Translations under genes and position numbers: made by a program
Notes under the pieces: model-generated
The model's database searches: none
What the model was told of the DNA's origin: nothing
The model's input: only the letters and a program-made list of their open reading frames with translations
DNA from: Sphingomonas sp. HDW15A
GTDB lineage: Bacteria > Pseudomonadota > Alphaproteobacteria > Sphingomonadales > Sphingomonadaceae
Reading direction: 5' to 3'
DNA: 64,000 nucleotides
Assembly: GCF_011301715.1 (NCBI RefSeq)
Contig: NZ_CP049870.1
Span: 1,178,001 to 1,242,000 of the forward strand
Shown: positions 40,984-55,714 of the stretch, in pieces
Numbering within the stretch: position 1 is the stretch's first letter
Layout of the letters: each line of letters begins with the position of its first letter

Positions 40984-41295
40984 CTACTCAAGCGGGATGA
41001 TCACCTCGTCGGAGCGGACGAGGCCGAGATCGCGGCGGATCAATTCCTCGCCAAGGTCGGGATCGGCCTTTTTCGGATTGAGCAGGGCAGACCGATGGCG
41101 AAGCGCATCGCGCTCAGCCTCGAGCTTGGCCAGCTCTTCGCGGCGCTGTTGGAGGTCGCGATTGTATCCCCCCCAGGCGAGAAGGCCGTTGGGCCCGGCG
41201 ATCGCATGGCCGCCGAAAGTGCCGACAATGATCAGCGCCAGCGCGGGCATCGCCGCGCGACGGATCAGTCCCAAGCTCTTGGCGGCCCCTCCCAT
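40984..41295 (-). CDS. FtsB/DivIC-family septum formation initiator
   Basis: A 103-residue bitopic membrane protein: an N-terminal helix (AAMPALALIIVGTFGGHAI), then a coiled coil (RDLQQRREELAKLEAERDAL) and a short C-terminal domain with DLGEELIRRDLGLVRSDEV. It fits the FtsB-type cell division protein, found next to eno in many proteobacteria. It lies between eno and pdhA on the same strand. Confidence 0.88.
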   Translation of the reverse strand: MGGAAKSLGLIRRAAMPALALIIVGTFGGHAIAGPNGLLAWGGYNRDLQQRREELAKLEAERDALRHRSALLNPKKADPDLGEELIRRDLGLVRSDEVIIPLE

Positions 41296-41344
41296 AAAGA
41301 GACAGAATCAGATTCGACCAAGGGAATCAAGCGCTTTCACGCGA

Positions 41345-43271
<1,927 letters not shown>

Positions 43272-43296
43272 CCGCCGGATAGAGGCAGGGGAGCAA

Positions 43297-43623
43297 ATGG
43301 ACGATCAGGATGAGAAGCCGATCGGCGAGACGTTCGGCCGCCTCATAGAGGATGGAAAGGCCTACGTCCGGGCAGAGGTCAATCTCGTCCGGACTAGGCT
43401 GGATATCGAGGTCGACCGGTTTCGGCCGGTCGCGATCCTCGGCGCCGCCGGGCTCCTGTTCGCCTTCGCCGCGCTTGTCGCCCTGGCGGTTACCCTCGTC
43501 CTCACCCTGGCGAGCCTGATCGGCCCGCTTGGCGGCGGATTAGCGGCGACGGCGATCTTCGCCGCTATCGCCGGGCTCCTTGCCTATCTCGCCAAGCGCA
43601 GCCTTGACAGGTCGCGCGCATGA
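43297..43623 (+). CDS. Phage holin family (Holin-X/YqjE-like) membrane protein
   Basis: A 108-residue protein with an N-terminal amphipathic helix (LIEDGKAYVRAEVNLVRTRL) and two hydrophobic helices (AILGAAGLLFAFAALVALAV; IGPLGGGLAATAIFAAIAGL). This is the Holin-X/YqjE pattern. Despite the name these are chromosomal envelope proteins, not phage genes. ATG at 43297 after GGGGAG. Next gene overlaps by four bases. Confidence 0.85.
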   Translation: MDDQDEKPIGETFGRLIEDGKAYVRAEVNLVRTRLDIEVDRFRPVAILGAAGLLFAFAALVALAVTLVLTLASLIGPLGGGLAATAIFAAIAGLLAYLAKRSLDRSRA

Positions 43624-44015
43624 ACCGGGTGGAACGCGACATGCGGCTTGCCGGAGCGGAGGACGAAGTCTCCCGCTCGCGAGAGCAGGTGATCGACACC
43701 TTTCACGAGCTTGCCGAGCGCCTCGCGCCCAAGAAGATCGCGAAGAACGTTTGGGAAAGCGCGAAGGTCAAGGGCGCCGACATGGCCGAGGACGCGGTAG
43801 ATGCCGTCAAGCGGCGCCCGGTCGCGGCCACCGGAGTGGTCGCCGCAATCACAATGTTCCTCGCACGGGAACCGATCAAGAATGGAATCGTCAGTCTCTA
43901 TGACGCCATGACGTCGGAAGAGGACGAAGAGGAAAAGGAGGCGCCCACCCCGGCTCCTGCTCCGCGCCGCCCTCGCAGCCCGCGCCGACCGAAGACAATG
44001 GAGAAGAAATCATGA
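43620..44015 (+). CDS. DUF3618-like membrane protein
   Basis: A 131-residue protein. The N-terminal half matches the DUF3618 pattern (DEVSRSREQVIDTFHELAERLAPKKIA); then a helix (RPVAATGVVAAITMFLA) and an acidic, Pro/Arg-rich tail. Its start overlaps the holin-like gene and its stop overlaps the next gene, so all are translated together. Function unknown. Confidence 0.75.
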   Translation: MNRVERDMRLAGAEDEVSRSREQVIDTFHELAERLAPKKIAKNVWESAKVKGADMAEDAVDAVKRRPVAATGVVAAITMFLAREPIKNGIVSLYDAMTSEEDEEEKEAPTPAPAPRRPRSPRRPKTMEKKS

Positions 44016-44470
44016 CTACAAGGACCCGCCAGACCACGCATCAGCCGGCAACCGACACGAGCCTTCGGGCGCGGGCCGAAGAAGCTTATGACGGTGCGCG
44101 CGAGCGCGCTGTCGAAGCCTACGACCAGGCGCGTGCAGCCGCGCGCAGTGCCGGCCGGAGCGCCAGCGGGCAGGTCTCGGAGGCGCCGTTTATCGCCCTT
44201 GGCGGCGGCCTTGCACTCGGCGCGCTGATTGCTGCGCTCCTGCCCACCACGCGCCGCGAGCGGGAACTGCTCGGCCCCGTTACCGACCGCATCCGCGACA
44301 CGGCGAGTGCAGCAGCCGGCGCCGCGCGCGAAGCCGGCACTGCCCGCCTTGGAGAGCTCGGGATCACCCGCGAGCGGGGCAATGACGTGTTCAAGCAGGT
44401 CGTCGACGGCGCAGCCGACGCGCTTCGCGCTTCGGCCAAAGCTGCAGCCTCGACCGTTCGCGGCGAGTAA
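44012..44470 (+). CDS. Hypothetical membrane protein of the YqjD-like cassette
   Basis: A 152-residue protein: Ala/Arg-rich amphipathic helix (RARAEEAYDGARERAVEAYD), a membrane segment FIALGGGLALGALIAALLP, and a second long helix rich in Ala/Arg. The plan mirrors the first protein of the cassette. Overlaps the previous gene by four bases. Function unknown. Confidence 0.7.
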   Translation: MTTRTRQTTHQPATDTSLRARAEEAYDGARERAVEAYDQARAAARSAGRSASGQVSEAPFIALGGGLALGALIAALLPTTRRERELLGPVTDRIRDTASAAAGAAREAGTARLGELGITRERGNDVFKQVVDGAADALRASAKAAASTVRGE

Positions 44471-44525
44471 GCCTCACTCATGAAAGCGGTTCGCAACGCA
44501 GGATTTTGCTGCTAGCGGGCCGCGC

Positions 44526-44747
44526 ATGAGCAAGCTTCACCTCGTATTTGGCGGCCGCGTCAAGGATCCGCGCGGACTCGAGTTCACCGACCTCGAAAGC
44601 ATCGACCTGGTCGGAATCTTCAATAATTATGCTGACGCGGAAGAGGCGTGGCGCGGCGCGGCGCAGCGCACGGTGGACGATGCCGAGATGAAATACGTCG
44701 TCGTCCACCTTCACCGGCTGCTCGAGCCGGATTCGCAGGACGCCTGA
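44526..44747 (+). CDS. DUF4170 family protein
   Basis: A 73-residue protein of the small alphaproteobacterial family DUF4170: KLHLVFGGRVKDPRGLEF, IDLVGIFNNYADAEEAWRG, MKYVVVHLHRLL. No known function. ATG at 44526; converges on greA. Confidence 0.85.
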   Translation: MSKLHLVFGGRVKDPRGLEFTDLESIDLVGIFNNYADAEEAWRGAAQRTVDDAEMKYVVVHLHRLLEPDSQDA

Positions 44748-44762
44748 CCCGCCAGGCCGCGG

Positions 44763-45236
44763 TTAGATGAACTCGACTTTGGCGATCTCGTAATAACGGT
44801 CGCCGGACGGGGTCTCGACCTCGACCTCCTCGCCCTTCTGGCGGCCGATCAATGCCCGGCCGAGCGGCGAGTTGTAGCTGATCCGTCCAACCTTCGCGTC
44901 GGCTTCCTGCTGGCCGACAAGCTGGTAGCGGACTTCCTTGTCGTCCTCGTCGAGAAGCGTAACGGTTGCGCCGAACACGACCTTGTCGCCGCTCAGCGTC
45001 GTCGGGTCGATGACCAACGCACGGCTGAGGCGATCCTCGACGTCGGCGATCTGTGCCTCGACCTGGCCCTGCCGTTCCTTGGCGGCGTGATATTCGGCGT
45101 TCTCGCTGAGGTCGCCATGAGCGCGCGCTTCCTCGATCGCATCGACGATCTGCGGCCGCTCGGCCTTGAGGCGCTTCAGGTCTTCCTCCAGCAGGCGATA
45201 GCCGTCGGCCAGCATCGGCACCTTTTCGCTCGCCAT
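44763..45236 (-). CDS. greA: Transcription elongation factor GreA
   Basis: A 157-residue factor that rescues backtracked RNA polymerase. The N-terminal coiled coil carries the acidic tip [20 protein letters not shown], and the C-terminal domain has [21 protein letters not shown] at 45236; upstream in-frame starts add unrelated sequence. It lies 85 bases after carB on the same strand. Confidence 0.96.
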   Translation of the reverse strand: MASEKVPMLADGYRLLEEDLKRLKAERPQIVDAIEEARAHGDLSENAEYHAAKERQGQVEAQIADVEDRLSRALVIDPTTLSGDKVVFGATVTLLDEDDKEVRYQLVGQQEADAKVGRISYNSPLGRALIGRQKGEEVEVETPSGDRYYEIAKVEFI

Positions 45237-45321
45237 ATTCACATCCCTCTGTCGTGTCGCACTTCGCGATTGTGCCCCTCCAACTTCGAAGGGACCGGTA
45301 ACCCGCGTCAGTGTGTGGAAA

Positions 45322-48300
45322 CTATCGTTCGGAGGCGGAATAATAGGACTGGAGCGAGCGGACTTCAAGCTGGTGTCCGCGAAGCGCCCCGATCGACCGC
45401 GCTGCTGCCAGGCTTGCCGCAGCCGTCGTGAAATAGGGCACTTTGGCTTTGAGCGCAGTCGCGCGGATCGAATAGCTATCCTTCAGCGACTGCCAGCCCT
45501 CGGTGGTGTTGAACACTAGTTGCACGCCGCCGTCGGTCAGCCGGTCGACGATGTGCGGGCGACCTTGGGCGACCTTGTTCACGCGCTCGACCTTCAGGCC
45601 CGCCGCTTCGAGGTGGGAAGCCGTTCCGCCAGTGGCGATGATGATGAAGCCAAGCTCCTGCATCATGCGCGCAGCGGCGAGGATATGCTCCTTGTCGCTG
45701 TCCTTGACGGAAATGAACACCGTTCCCGAATCCGGAAGCGAAATTCCCCCGCCAAGCTGGGACTTGGCGAAGGCGATATCGAAATTGCTATCGATTCCCA
45801 TCACTTCGCCGGTGCTCTTCATTTCCGGTGAAAGAACCGGGTCAGTGCCCGGGAAGCGCGCGAAGGGGAAAACGCTTTCCTTTACGGCGATGTGCCCGAT
45901 GTCGCGGTCGATCGTCGGAAGGTCGGCCAGTTTCTCGCCGGCCATCACCCGCGCTGCGATCTTGGCGATCGGTACACCGATCGCCTTGGCGACGAATGGT
46001 ACGGTGCGGCTGGCGCGTGGATTGACCTCGATGAGGTAGACCTCCTCGTCCTTCACCGCGAACTGGATGTTCATCAGCCCCTTGACGTCGAGCGCGCGCG
46101 CCAGAGCCGTCGTCTGCCGCTCGATTTCGGCAAGCACTTTTGCCGACAGGCTGTACGGCGGGATGGAACAGGCGCTGTCGCCCGAATGGACCCCCGCCTC
46201 TTCGATGTGCTGCAGGATTCCGCAGACCGTGACGTCCGTGCCGTCGCCGATCGCATCGACATCGACCTCGATGGCGTCACGAAGGTAGCGATCGATTAGC
46301 ACCGGCGAGCTTCCGGACACCTGGACCGCGGTGGCAATGTAATTCTCCAGCTGGGCCGGTCCGTCGACGACCTCCATCGCGCGGCCCCCAAGCACGTAGC
46401 TTGGTCTCAGGAGCACTGGGTAGCCGATCCGTTCGGCGACCATCAGCGCTTCGTCGCGGCTCCTCGCTATTCCGTTAGCGGGTTGCTTTAGGCCGAGGCG
46501 GTCGACCAGCTTGGCGAAGCGCTCGCGGTCTTCGGCGAGGTCGATGCTGTCAGGTGAGGTACCGAGGATCGGGATGCCGTTCTTCTGCAGCGCCGCGGCA
46601 AGCTTCAGCGGAGTCTGCCCGCCGAGCTGAACGATCACGCCGACAAGCTCGCCTTTTGCGGCTTCGCGAGTGACGATCTCGAGCACATCCTCTTCCGTCA
46701 GCGGTTCGAAATAGAGCCGGTCGGAGGTGTCCGGATCGGTTGAAACCGTCTCCGGATTGCAATTGACCATGATCGTCTCGAACCCGGCGTCCTTGAGCGC
46801 GAACGCCGCGTGGCAGCAGCAATAGTCGAACTCGATCCCCTGGCCGATCCGGTTCGGGCCGCCGCCGAGAATGACGACCTTGCGCCGGTCGGAAATGCCG
46901 GCCTCGTCCTCTGCCTCGCCGAAGGTCGGCGCTTCGTAGGTCGAGTAAAGATAGGGCGTCGCCGCGTCGAATTCCGCGGCGCAGCTGTCGATCCGCTTGA
47001 AAACGGGGTGAACGCCAAGTTTCAGGCGCGTGGCACGCACCTCGTCAGCGGTTACCCCGCCGGTCATCGCCCGAAGCACATCGTGGACGAGGCCGGAGCC
47101 GTAAGCGGCGGCTTCCGACTTTTCGCGCTCGACATTGGCGGAGCGGAGCGAAAGCTGGGCCAGCCGCGCGTCGGAAAAGCCCATCGCTTTCAACCGCCGC
47201 AACCCCTCCGCGTCGGCCGGAAGGCCCTCGGCTCGCAATTGCTCTTCGGCTGCGACGATCTCTGCCAGCCTTTCGAGGAACCACGGATCGAAGCCAGCGA
47301 GCTCATGGATCCGCTGCACGGTGAAGCCCTGGCGAAGTGCTTCGGCCGCAACCAGCAGCCGGTCGGGAGTCGCTCGGCCCAATGCATTTTCGATCTCGGA
47401 TGGATCGACATCCTCCAGCTCGCGCACGCGATCGAGGCCGCACAGCCCGACCTCCAGTCCGCGAAGCGCTTTCTGAAGGCTCTCGGCAAACGAGCGGCCG
47501 ATGGCCATCACCTCGCCGACCGACTTCATCGCCGTCGACAGGGTCGCCTCGGCACCCTTGAACTTCTCGAACGCGAAGCGTGGGATCTTGGTGACGACAT
47601 AGTCGATTGTCGGCTCGAAGCTCGCCGGGGTCGCGCCGCCGGTGATGTCGTTGGCGATCTCGTCGAGCGTGTAGCCCACCGCCAGTTTGGCGGCGACCTT
47701 GGCGATCGGAAATCCGGTCGCCTTTGATGCCAGCGCCGAGGAGCGCGACACACGCGGGTTCATCTCGATCACGATCATCCGCCCGTCTTTCGGGTTGACC
47801 GCGAACTGGACGTTGGAGCCGCCGGTTTCCACGCCGATCTCGCGCAATACGGCGATGCTCGCCGAACGCATCCTTTGATATTCCTTGTCGGTCAGCGTCA
47901 GCGCCGGCGCGACCGTGATGCTGTCGCCGGTGTGGACGCCCATCGGATCGACATTCTCGATGGAGCAGATGATGATGGCATTGTCGGCGCGGTCGCGCAC
48001 GACTTCCATCTCATATTCCTTCCAACCGAGCAGGCTTTCCTCGATCAGCACCTCGGTTGTCGGGCTGGCGTCGAGGCCAGATGCGACAATGGCGACGAAT
48101 TCCTCGCGGTTGTAGGCGACCCCGCCGCCCGTGCCGCCGAGCGTGAACGACGGGCGGATGATCGCCGGCAGGCCCGTCATCTCCAGCACCTTCAGCGCGT
48201 CTTGCAGGCTGTGCGCGATTCCGCTCCTCGCCGATTCCAGTCCGATGCGGTCCATCGCCTCGCGGAATTTCTGCCGGTCCTCGGCCTTGTCGATCGCCTC

Positions 48301-48660
48301 GGCCTGGGCGCCGATCAGCTTGACGCCATGCTTTTCGAGTACGCCTGTGCGGTTGAGCGTCAGCGCGGTGTTCAGCGCGGTCTGCCCGCCCATCGTCGGA
48401 AGCAGCGCGTCGGGCTTTTCCGCCTCGATGATCCGCTCCACGATTTCCGGCGTAATCGGCTCGATATAGGTCGCGTCCGCAAGTTCCGGATCGGTCATGA
48501 TCGTCGCCGGGTTCGAATTGACAACGATGACCCGATAGCCTTCCTCTTTCAGGGCTTTGAGCGCCTGGCTTCCGGAATAGTCGAACTCCGCCGCCTGGCC
48601 GATGACGATAGGGCCCGCGCCGATGACGAGGATGGAATGAATGTCGGTACGGCGGGGCAT
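45322..48660 (-). CDS. carB: Carbamoyl-phosphate synthase large subunit
   Basis: A 1112-residue enzyme that makes carbamoyl phosphate for arginine and pyrimidine synthesis. Two ATP-grasp halves are visible, each with its own set of motifs ([63 protein letters not shown]), and an allosteric C-terminal domain. ATG at 48660 overlaps the upstream stop as TAATG; the apparent N-terminal extension in the same frame is read-through. Confidence 0.97.
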   Translation of the reverse strand: MPRRTDIHSILVIGAGPIVIGQAAEFDYSGSQALKALKEEGYRVIVVNSNPATIMTDPELADATYIEPITPEIVERIIEAEKPDALLPTMGGQTALNTALTLNRTGVLEKHGVKLIGAQAEAIDKAEDRQKFREAMDRIGLESARSGIAHSLQDALKVLEMTGLPAIIRPSFTLGGTGGGVAYNREEFVAIVASGLDASPTTEVLIEESLLGWKEYEMEVVRDRADNAIIICSIENVDPMGVHTGDSITVAPALTLTDKEYQRMRSASIAVLREIGVETGGSNVQFAVNPKDGRMIVIEMNPRVSRSSALASKATGFPIAKVAAKLAVGYTLDEIANDITGGATPASFEPTIDYVVTKIPRFAFEKFKGAEATLSTAMKSVGEVMAIGRSFAESLQKALRGLEVGLCGLDRVRELEDVDPSEIENALGRATPDRLLVAAEALRQGFTVQRIHELAGFDPWFLERLAEIVAAEEQLRAEGLPADAEGLRRLKAMGFSDARLAQLSLRSANVEREKSEAAAYGSGLVHDVLRAMTGGVTADEVRATRLKLGVHPVFKRIDSCAAEFDAATPYLYSTYEAPTFGEAEDEAGISDRRKVVILGGGPNRIGQGIEFDYCCCHAAFALKDAGFETIMVNCNPETVSTDPDTSDRLYFEPLTEEDVLEIVTREAAKGELVGVIVQLGGQTPLKLAAALQKNGIPILGTSPDSIDLAEDRERFAKLVDRLGLKQPANGIARSRDEALMVAERIGYPVLLRPSYVLGGRAMEVVDGPAQLENYIATAVQVSGSSPVLIDRYLRDAIEVDVDAIGDGTDVTVCGILQHIEEAGVHSGDSACSIPPYSLSAKVLAEIERQTTALARALDVKGLMNIQFAVKDEEVYLIEVNPRASRTVPFVAKAIGVPIAKIAARVMAGEKLADLPTIDRDIGHIAVKESVFPFARFPGTDPVLSPEMKSTGEVMGIDSNFDIAFAKSQLGGGISLPDSGTVFISVKDSDKEHILAAARMMQELGFIIIATGGTASHLEAAGLKVERVNKVAQGRPHIVDRLTDGGVQLVFNTTEGWQSLKDSYSIRATALKAKVPYFTTAAASLAAARSIGALRGHQLEVRSLQSYYSASER

Positions 48661-49370
48661 TAGCTCTGTCGCTCTCCAGATCGGCCGCGGTTGCCGATGA
48701 AATGGGGTTGAAGTTCGGTCGCGTAGACGATCCGGATGATGCACTTGAACGCCGCCAGGCCCGGCTTGTTCTGGCGTTGTTGCTCGACGGCCCAGTCGAC
48801 CATCTGGTTGCGATATTCCAGCCATTGGCCGTCGATGACGTTGAACGCCTCGCCAGGTCGATAGCCGCAGTAGAGTTCCAGCTTGCGGGCATATTTCGTC
48901 ATGTCGGAGCCCGGCGTGTAGCGCGGGAAGATATCCATTTCGTCGTTTGCCGCGAGTTCCTTCAGGTAGCGCTGCTTGCGGCGGGCGGCGTCCTCCATGA
49001 CGGAATATCGGGCGAGAGCTCTTACTTGTTCCGGGTCGGCCATCTCGAAGCGATAGCGACTGTCGAGCAGCAAGGCGGCAAGCGCTTTCTTGTCGAGCGT
49101 GGCGAACTTGGAGTCGCTGATTGTCAGGACGAAGATCGGGACCTCGTTCTCCTCCAGGGCCTCTCTTATTTCCTTGTCGGTGATTCCGAATTCCCGCAAC
49201 TTTCGTCGCAGTTCGGGGAGCTGCACATCGGGCGAGTTGGCGAATTCGCGCTCGTCCTGTGCTTGAAGCTCCTCGTCGCTCTCGACCCGCCGGGGCCGGT
49301 CCGAGGCGTACCCGCCGCACGACGCAAGGACCGGTGCGATCGCCATGGTCGCCGCCAGCGCACTCCTCAC
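48660..49370 (-). CDS. Lipoprotein of unknown function between carA and carB
   Basis: A protein of about 236 residues beginning with a lipoprotein signal ([20 protein letters not shown], cysteine in LASC). The rest is mixed, charged, helical sequence, with [23 protein letters not shown] and the C-terminal [10 protein letters not shown]. The GTG at 49370 overlaps a short frame upstream (GTGA). Alternatively, given the base losses elsewhere, one base may be missing so that ATG AGG CGG leads into it. The stop overlaps carB (TAATG), so carB translation may depend on it. Confidence 0.65.
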   Translation of the reverse strand: MRSALAATMAIAPVLASCGGYASDRPRRVESDEELQAQDEREFANSPDVQLPELRRKLREFGITDKEIREALEENEVPIFVLTISDSKFATLDKKALAALLLDSRYRFEMADPEQVRALARYSVMEDAARRKQRYLKELAANDEMDIFPRYTPGSDMTKYARKLELYCGYRPGEAFNVIDGQWLEYRNQMVDWAVEQQRQNKPGLAAFKCIIRIVYATELQPHFIGNRGRSGERQS

Positions 49371-49474
49371 CGCCTCATTCCCGTAATCCGGTCGGACAGA
49401 TAGATGATATCGCGTGAACCGGGGGTCACCCGTGGAAGATCCTGAACGCGGAATTCCAGATCCCGGCGCGCCAT
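49367..49474 (-). CDS. 35-codon small open frame coupled into the car cluster
   Basis: Runs from an ATG at 49474, overlapping the upstream stop as TGATG, to a TGA at 49367 that overlaps the GTG of the lipoprotein gene. The peptide [16 protein letters not shown]... is basic with no signal. It may be a real small protein, a coupling leader, or a remnant. Codon-level support is weak. Confidence 0.35.
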   Translation of the reverse strand: MARRDLEFRVQDLPRVTPGSRDIIYLSDRITGMRR

Positions 49475-49932
49475 CAGCCAACCTTCGCCGGGTAGAGGGA
49501 CTTGATGTCGAGTTTCGGTACCTCGGGCGCCCTGGCGCTGCAAGATTTCTCCGCCGCCTTGACCACCTTCTTGAGCAGGTTCGAAACCTCGCCGCGTGCC
49601 GCGGAGCCAGGCCTGTTGCCGGTCTGCGCCTCCTGGAAGGCCACGGCCTCGCAATTGCGGAAGCCGGCGATCACCCGGGTCCATTCCTTGGCGTGCTCGA
49701 CGCTGACGACGAGATCGCCCGAATGGAAGCCCGCTTCGCAAGCATCGGGTGTACAAGGTTCATTTCCTTGCGAAATCAGCTTCGACACGAACCATTGCCC
49801 GGGCGGCAAAGCGAACATGTCATCCGGGCGCGAAACGTTCGCTTCGCTGGCTTTCACCTTGACGATTTCCTGGGCGCCCGCAGCGGCCGAACCGAGCACC
49901 AACGCGGCGGTTGCGATGATCTGAATACGCAT
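49474..49932 (-). CDS. Exported hypothetical protein between carA and carB
   Basis: A 152-residue protein with a signal peptide (MRIQIIATAALVLGSAAAGAQ). The mature part has four cysteines (GNEPCTPDACEAGF, FRNCEAVAF, EKSCSARA), suggesting disulfides. No family recognised. It starts two bases after carA ends, on the same strand. Confidence 0.7.
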   Translation of the reverse strand: MRIQIIATAALVLGSAAAGAQEIVKVKASEANVSRPDDMFALPPGQWFVSKLISQGNEPCTPDACEAGFHSGDLVVSVEHAKEWTRVIAGFRNCEAVAFQEAQTGNRPGSAARGEVSNLLKKVVKAAEKSCSARAPEVPKLDIKSLYPAKVG

Positions 49933-49934
49933 GG

Positions 49935-51110
49935 TCAGGCATCCTCTTTCATCTGGGCCACGAACCGCTCGAACAGGTAGAAGCTGTCCTGCGGGCCCGG
50001 GCTGGCCTCCGGATGATATTGGACACTGAATGCAGGGCGGTCAGTCAGTTCAATCCCGCAATTCGAGCCGTCGAACAGGCTGACATGCGTTTCCCTGACG
50101 TTGCTGGGCAGGCCTTCGCGCTCGACCGCGAAGCCATGATTCATGCTGGTGACTTCAACCCGCCCGTCGTCGAGCCGCTTCACGGGATGGTTGGCGCCGC
50201 GGTGCCCCTGAAACATCTTCGACGTCTTGCCGCCTACGGCCAGCGCGAGAAGCTGGTGACCAAGGCAAATGCCGAACAAAGGCTTGCCGGTCTCCAGCAT
50301 CTGGCGGATCACCGGTATGGCATATTCGCCGGTCGCCGCCGGATCGCCCGGCCCGTTCGACAGGAAAAAGCCGTCAGGCTTCTGCGCCATCACCTCGTCG
50401 AAACTGGCCCCTGCCGGAAGCACCGTTACCCGCGCCCCTGCCTCGACCAGGTTGCGGAAGATGTTGCGCTTGGAGCCATAGTCGATCGCCACGACGTGCG
50501 GCCGGTCGGGCTCGGTTCCGCCCATGCGATAACCCTGCCCCAGCTCCCACTTCCCGCCACTCCATGCTTCCAGCTGTTCGCGGCTGACTTGCTTGGCCAG
50601 GTCCATGCCCTCCAGGCCCGGCCAGTCGGCGGCCGCCTTATGCAGCGCATCGAGGTCGAACGCGCCGCTCGCATCATGGGCGATGGCGATGGTTGGGGGC
50701 CCCTCGCGGCGAACGAGCCGGGTCAGCGCCCGCGTATCGACACCGGAAATGCCGATACGCCCGGTTGCCGCCATCCAGCTCGGAAAGTCTTGACCCGCAC
50801 GGAAGTTGGACGGGCTGGTCACGGCCTCCCGGACGATGCAGCCGAGCGCATGCGCCTCGCCCGCTTCGACATCCTCCTCATTGGCTCCGACGTTGCCGAT
50901 ATGGGGGAAGGTGAACGCGATGACCTGGCTCGCGTAGGAGGGGTCGGTCATCACTTCCTGGTATCCGGTCATGGCGGTGTTGAAGCACAGCTCGCCGACC
51001 GCCTGTCCTTCGCTTCCGAATCCCTCGCCCCAGATTGTCCGGCCGTCTGCAAAAACGATCACGCCGGTCGCTCCATCGGGGCGCGCAAGCGAGACTCGAG
51101 GATCGGCCAA
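49935..51110 (-). CDS. carA: Carbamoyl-phosphate synthase small subunit
   Basis: A 391-residue glutaminase subunit. The N-terminal domain has GEGFGSEGQAVGELCFNTAMTGYQE; the class I amidotransferase domain has the catalytic cysteine in PLFGICLGHQLLALA and the histidine/glutamate in YHPEASPGP. The TTG start at 51110 is used. carB is about 1.3 kb downstream with extra genes between them. Confidence 0.96.
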   Translation of the reverse strand: MADPRVSLARPDGATGVIVFADGRTIWGEGFGSEGQAVGELCFNTAMTGYQEVMTDPSYASQVIAFTFPHIGNVGANEEDVEAGEAHALGCIVREAVTSPSNFRAGQDFPSWMAATGRIGISGVDTRALTRLVRREGPPTIAIAHDASGAFDLDALHKAAADWPGLEGMDLAKQVSREQLEAWSGGKWELGQGYRMGGTEPDRPHVVAIDYGSKRNIFRNLVEAGARVTVLPAGASFDEVMAQKPDGFFLSNGPGDPAATGEYAIPVIRQMLETGKPLFGICLGHQLLALAVGGKTSKMFQGHRGANHPVKRLDDGRVEVTSMNHGFAVEREGLPSNVRETHVSLFDGSNCGIELTDRPAFSVQYHPEASPGPQDSFYLFERFVAQMKEDA

Positions 51111-51251
51111 GGCAGAGGCTCCTTCGGGGTAGTTGCAGCAATGTCGCTAAGCCATGGCCGCTAGGCGCGTTTCGGGGTCGCGTCAACGCTGTGAAAGGCG
51201 GCAATTCCCCGCTAGGACTGGCGTTTTCCGACGAGGCGTGACGAACCCGAG

Positions 51252-51707
51252 ATGATTCGCGACGATATCAAGACCGCGCTGGTGAGCGCGATGAAGGGCG
51301 GCGACAAGGAGTCGACCGCGACGATCCGGCTGATCCAGTCGGCGATTAAGAACCGCGACATCGAGCTTCGCACTGCGTCGACGACTCTCGACGACGACGC
51401 CCTGGTCACCGAAGTCCTGCAGAAGATGATCAAGCAGCGGCGCGAATCCGTGGAGCTTTATCGCAAGGGCAACCGCGAAGAGCTAGCGGCCAAGGAAGAA
51501 GCCGAGATCGCGGTCATCGAGCGCTTCCTTCCCGCCCAGCTTTCCGAGGAGGACGCCAGGGCCGCGATCCAGTCGATCATCGCCGAAATCGGCGCTGCAT
51601 CGATGAAGGACATGGGCCGGGTTATGGGCGAGGTGAAATCACGCCTTGGCACCCAGATCGAACCCGCCCGCGCCAGCGCGCTGGTCAAGGCGGCGCTTTC
51701 CGCGTGA
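51252..51707 (+). CDS. yqeY: GatB/YqeY domain protein
   Basis: A 151-residue protein of the YqeY family: MIRDDIKTALVSAMKGGDKES, a middle helix EVLQKMIKQRRESVELYRKG and the GatB-like C-terminal helix pair GAASMKDMGRVMGEVKSRL. The family probably binds tRNA or related targets. The stop overlaps the GTG start of dnaG (GTGA), so translation is coupled. In many bacteria yqeY or rpsU takes this place before dnaG. Confidence 0.94.
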   Translation: MIRDDIKTALVSAMKGGDKESTATIRLIQSAIKNRDIELRTASTTLDDDALVTEVLQKMIKQRRESVELYRKGNREELAAKEEAEIAVIERFLPAQLSEEDARAAIQSIIAEIGAASMKDMGRVMGEVKSRLGTQIEPARASALVKAALSA

Positions 51708-53551
51708 CCCTGTCGCCAGCATGGCTGGACGAATTGCGCGCACGGACGACCCTCAGCGCGGTCATCGGCCCGTCGGTAAAGCTGATCAAGGCCGGGCGCG
51801 AGTTCAAGGCCTGCTGCCCTTTTCATAACGAGAAGACGCCAAGCTTCACGATCAACGACGAAAAGGGCTTCTACCATTGCTTCGGCTGCGGCGCGCATGG
51901 CGACGCGATCCGCTTCCTCACCGACCAGCGTGGCATGCCATTCATGGATGCGGTGAAGGAACTCGCGGCCAAGGCCGGGATGGACGTCCCCGCCCCCGAT
52001 CCCCGCGCCGCTGAACGCGCCGAACGCTCCGCCGGGCTTTATGAAGTCATGGACCGGGCGAACCGCTGGTTCATCGAGCAACTGGATGGGGTCGATGGCG
52101 CGGCCGCCCGCGCCTACCTCAAGGAACGCGGGATCAGCGATTCCACCCGCAAGAAATTCGGCTTCGGCTTCGCTCCGGATTCGCGTGGCAAGCTCAAGGC
52201 CGCCTTGGCCGACTTCGGCGCCGACAAGCTGGTCGAGGCTGGCCTACTGATCGCGCCCGACGACGGTAAGCAGCCATACGACCGCTTTCGCGGCCGCCTG
52301 ACCTATCCTATCCGCGACGTTCGCGGGCGGGTGATCGCGTTCAGTGCCCGCATCCTCGGCGCTGGCGAGCCGAAATATCTCAATTCGCCGGACACGCCCT
52401 TGTTCGACAAGGGCCGGACCCTGTTCAACCTCGACCTGGCCGGACCCGCCAGCCGCGCGGCTAAGCGAATCCTGATCGTGGAAGGGCAGATGGACGTCAT
52501 CGCCCTGGACCAGGCCGGGATCGGCGAAGTCGTCGCACCGCTCGGCACTGCCCTGACCGAGCAGCAGCTCGAAAAGCTGTGGCGGCTAGAACCCGCCCCG
52601 ATCTGCTGTTTCGACGGCGATAACGCGGGCCAGAAGGCCGCGATACGCGCGGCCTTGCGCGCCCTCCCCCACCTCGGTCCGGAACGCACCTTGCGCTTCG
52701 TCACGCTTCCCGCAGGCAAGGATCCCGACGACCTCATCAAGGCCGGCGGACGTGCCGCGATGGAAGCCCTACTCGAATTGCCCGAGCCATTGGTCGACCG
52801 GCTGTGGCGTCACGAGGTCGATTCGGCTGCGCTCGACACGCCCGAAGCGCGCGCCGGACTCAAGCAGCGGCTGATGACCCACGTCCAGGCGATCGCCGAA
52901 CCGAACCTCCGCCAGCTTTATCGCGACGAATTCCTGCGCCGTTTCGACGCGCTCGTGCGTCCGCAGGCCAGCACGCAGCGGCCGTTCCCGCAGCGCCGCG
53001 AATGGAATGCCAAGGCCGGCCGCTATCTTCCTCCTGCACCGCCCGCCAGTCAGGCCGCCAGGGCCATCGGCGCCGGCGGAATCGACCGTTCGACCGCCCG
53101 CGCGCTGGTCCTCGGCCACGCCCTCTATCCGCAGGCGATCGGCGATCATGTCGAGCATTTCGCGGCCCTGGCGCTCGACGATGCCGCCGCCCTGCGCCTT
53201 CGCGACCGAATGATCGACCTCGCCATCGGCGATGCAGCGCTTGATCGGGATCAACTTCTTCCCATATTGGCGGTCGGCGAGACGGCGGCCGCCTGGGCTG
53301 ACGTTTCGAAGACTGGCGACATCGGCTTCAGCTTCACCCGCGCAAGGACCGATCCGGATCTGGCCCGGCGCGATCTGGCGCTGGCGGTCGAGGCGCTGGT
53401 TGCAAGGAACGAGATTGATAAGGCGCTGGCCGCGGCGACCCGCCGGCTGGAGCAGGAATTCACCGAATCCGCCTTTGCCGAGCAGCAGCGGCTGCTCAGC
53501 GCGAGGGCGCAAGTCAACGACAGGCTGGCGTCTCTCGCCGGCAATGAGTAA
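51704..53551 (+). CDS. dnaG: DNA primase
   Basis: A 615-residue primase. The zinc-binding CHC2 module is C38-x2-H41 and C59-x2-C62 ([24 protein letters not shown]). The TOPRIM domain carries [16 protein letters not shown] and [12 protein letters not shown]. The C-terminal helicase-binding part is helical and ends in a Glu/Gln-rich tail. GTG start at 51704. rpoD follows 26 bases on. Confidence 0.96.
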   Translation: MTLSPAWLDELRARTTLSAVIGPSVKLIKAGREFKACCPFHNEKTPSFTINDEKGFYHCFGCGAHGDAIRFLTDQRGMPFMDAVKELAAKAGMDVPAPDPRAAERAERSAGLYEVMDRANRWFIEQLDGVDGAAARAYLKERGISDSTRKKFGFGFAPDSRGKLKAALADFGADKLVEAGLLIAPDDGKQPYDRFRGRLTYPIRDVRGRVIAFSARILGAGEPKYLNSPDTPLFDKGRTLFNLDLAGPASRAAKRILIVEGQMDVIALDQAGIGEVVAPLGTALTEQQLEKLWRLEPAPICCFDGDNAGQKAAIRAALRALPHLGPERTLRFVTLPAGKDPDDLIKAGGRAAMEALLELPEPLVDRLWRHEVDSAALDTPEARAGLKQRLMTHVQAIAEPNLRQLYRDEFLRRFDALVRPQASTQRPFPQRREWNAKAGRYLPPAPPASQAARAIGAGGIDRSTARALVLGHALYPQAIGDHVEHFAALALDDAAALRLRDRMIDLAIGDAALDRDQLLPILAVGETAAAWADVSKTGDIGFSFTRARTDPDLARRDLALAVEALVARNEIDKALAAATRRLEQEFTESAFAEQQRLLSARAQVNDRLASLAGNE

Positions 53552-53577
53552 GCGGCGCGAAAGTAGAATCTGGGCAT

Positions 53578-55605
<2,028 letters not shown>

Positions 55606-55692
55606 ACGCCCTTGGCGACTTTCGAGCGATCTTACCAGCCGCCCGCAAAACCCGTGTAATACCCGATAGGCGCGCCGCGCTGCATGTGATGG

Positions 55693-55714
55693 GGTTCCCG
55701 CGATGAAGGGAACC
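55693..55714 (+). promoter_or_regulatory. Hairpin covering the ppk2 ribosome-binding site
   Basis: GGTTCCC (55693-55699) and GGGAACC (55708-55714) are exact complements with an eight-base loop. The right arm overlaps the Shine-Dalgarno-like GAAGGGA (55705-55711), five bases before the ATG at 55719. The stem would therefore hide the ribosome site when folded. Confidence 0.6.

Noticed and set aside
43297..43623. Prophage remnant because of the 'holin' family name
   Set aside because: The protein is of the chromosomal YqjE/Holin-X type and sits in a YqjD-like cassette; no phage structural, integrase or attachment sequence is nearby.
48661..49320. N-terminal extension of CarB
   Set aside because: The frame upstream of the ATG at 48660 reads through the lipoprotein gene and has no homology; the TAATG junction and family N-terminus set the start.
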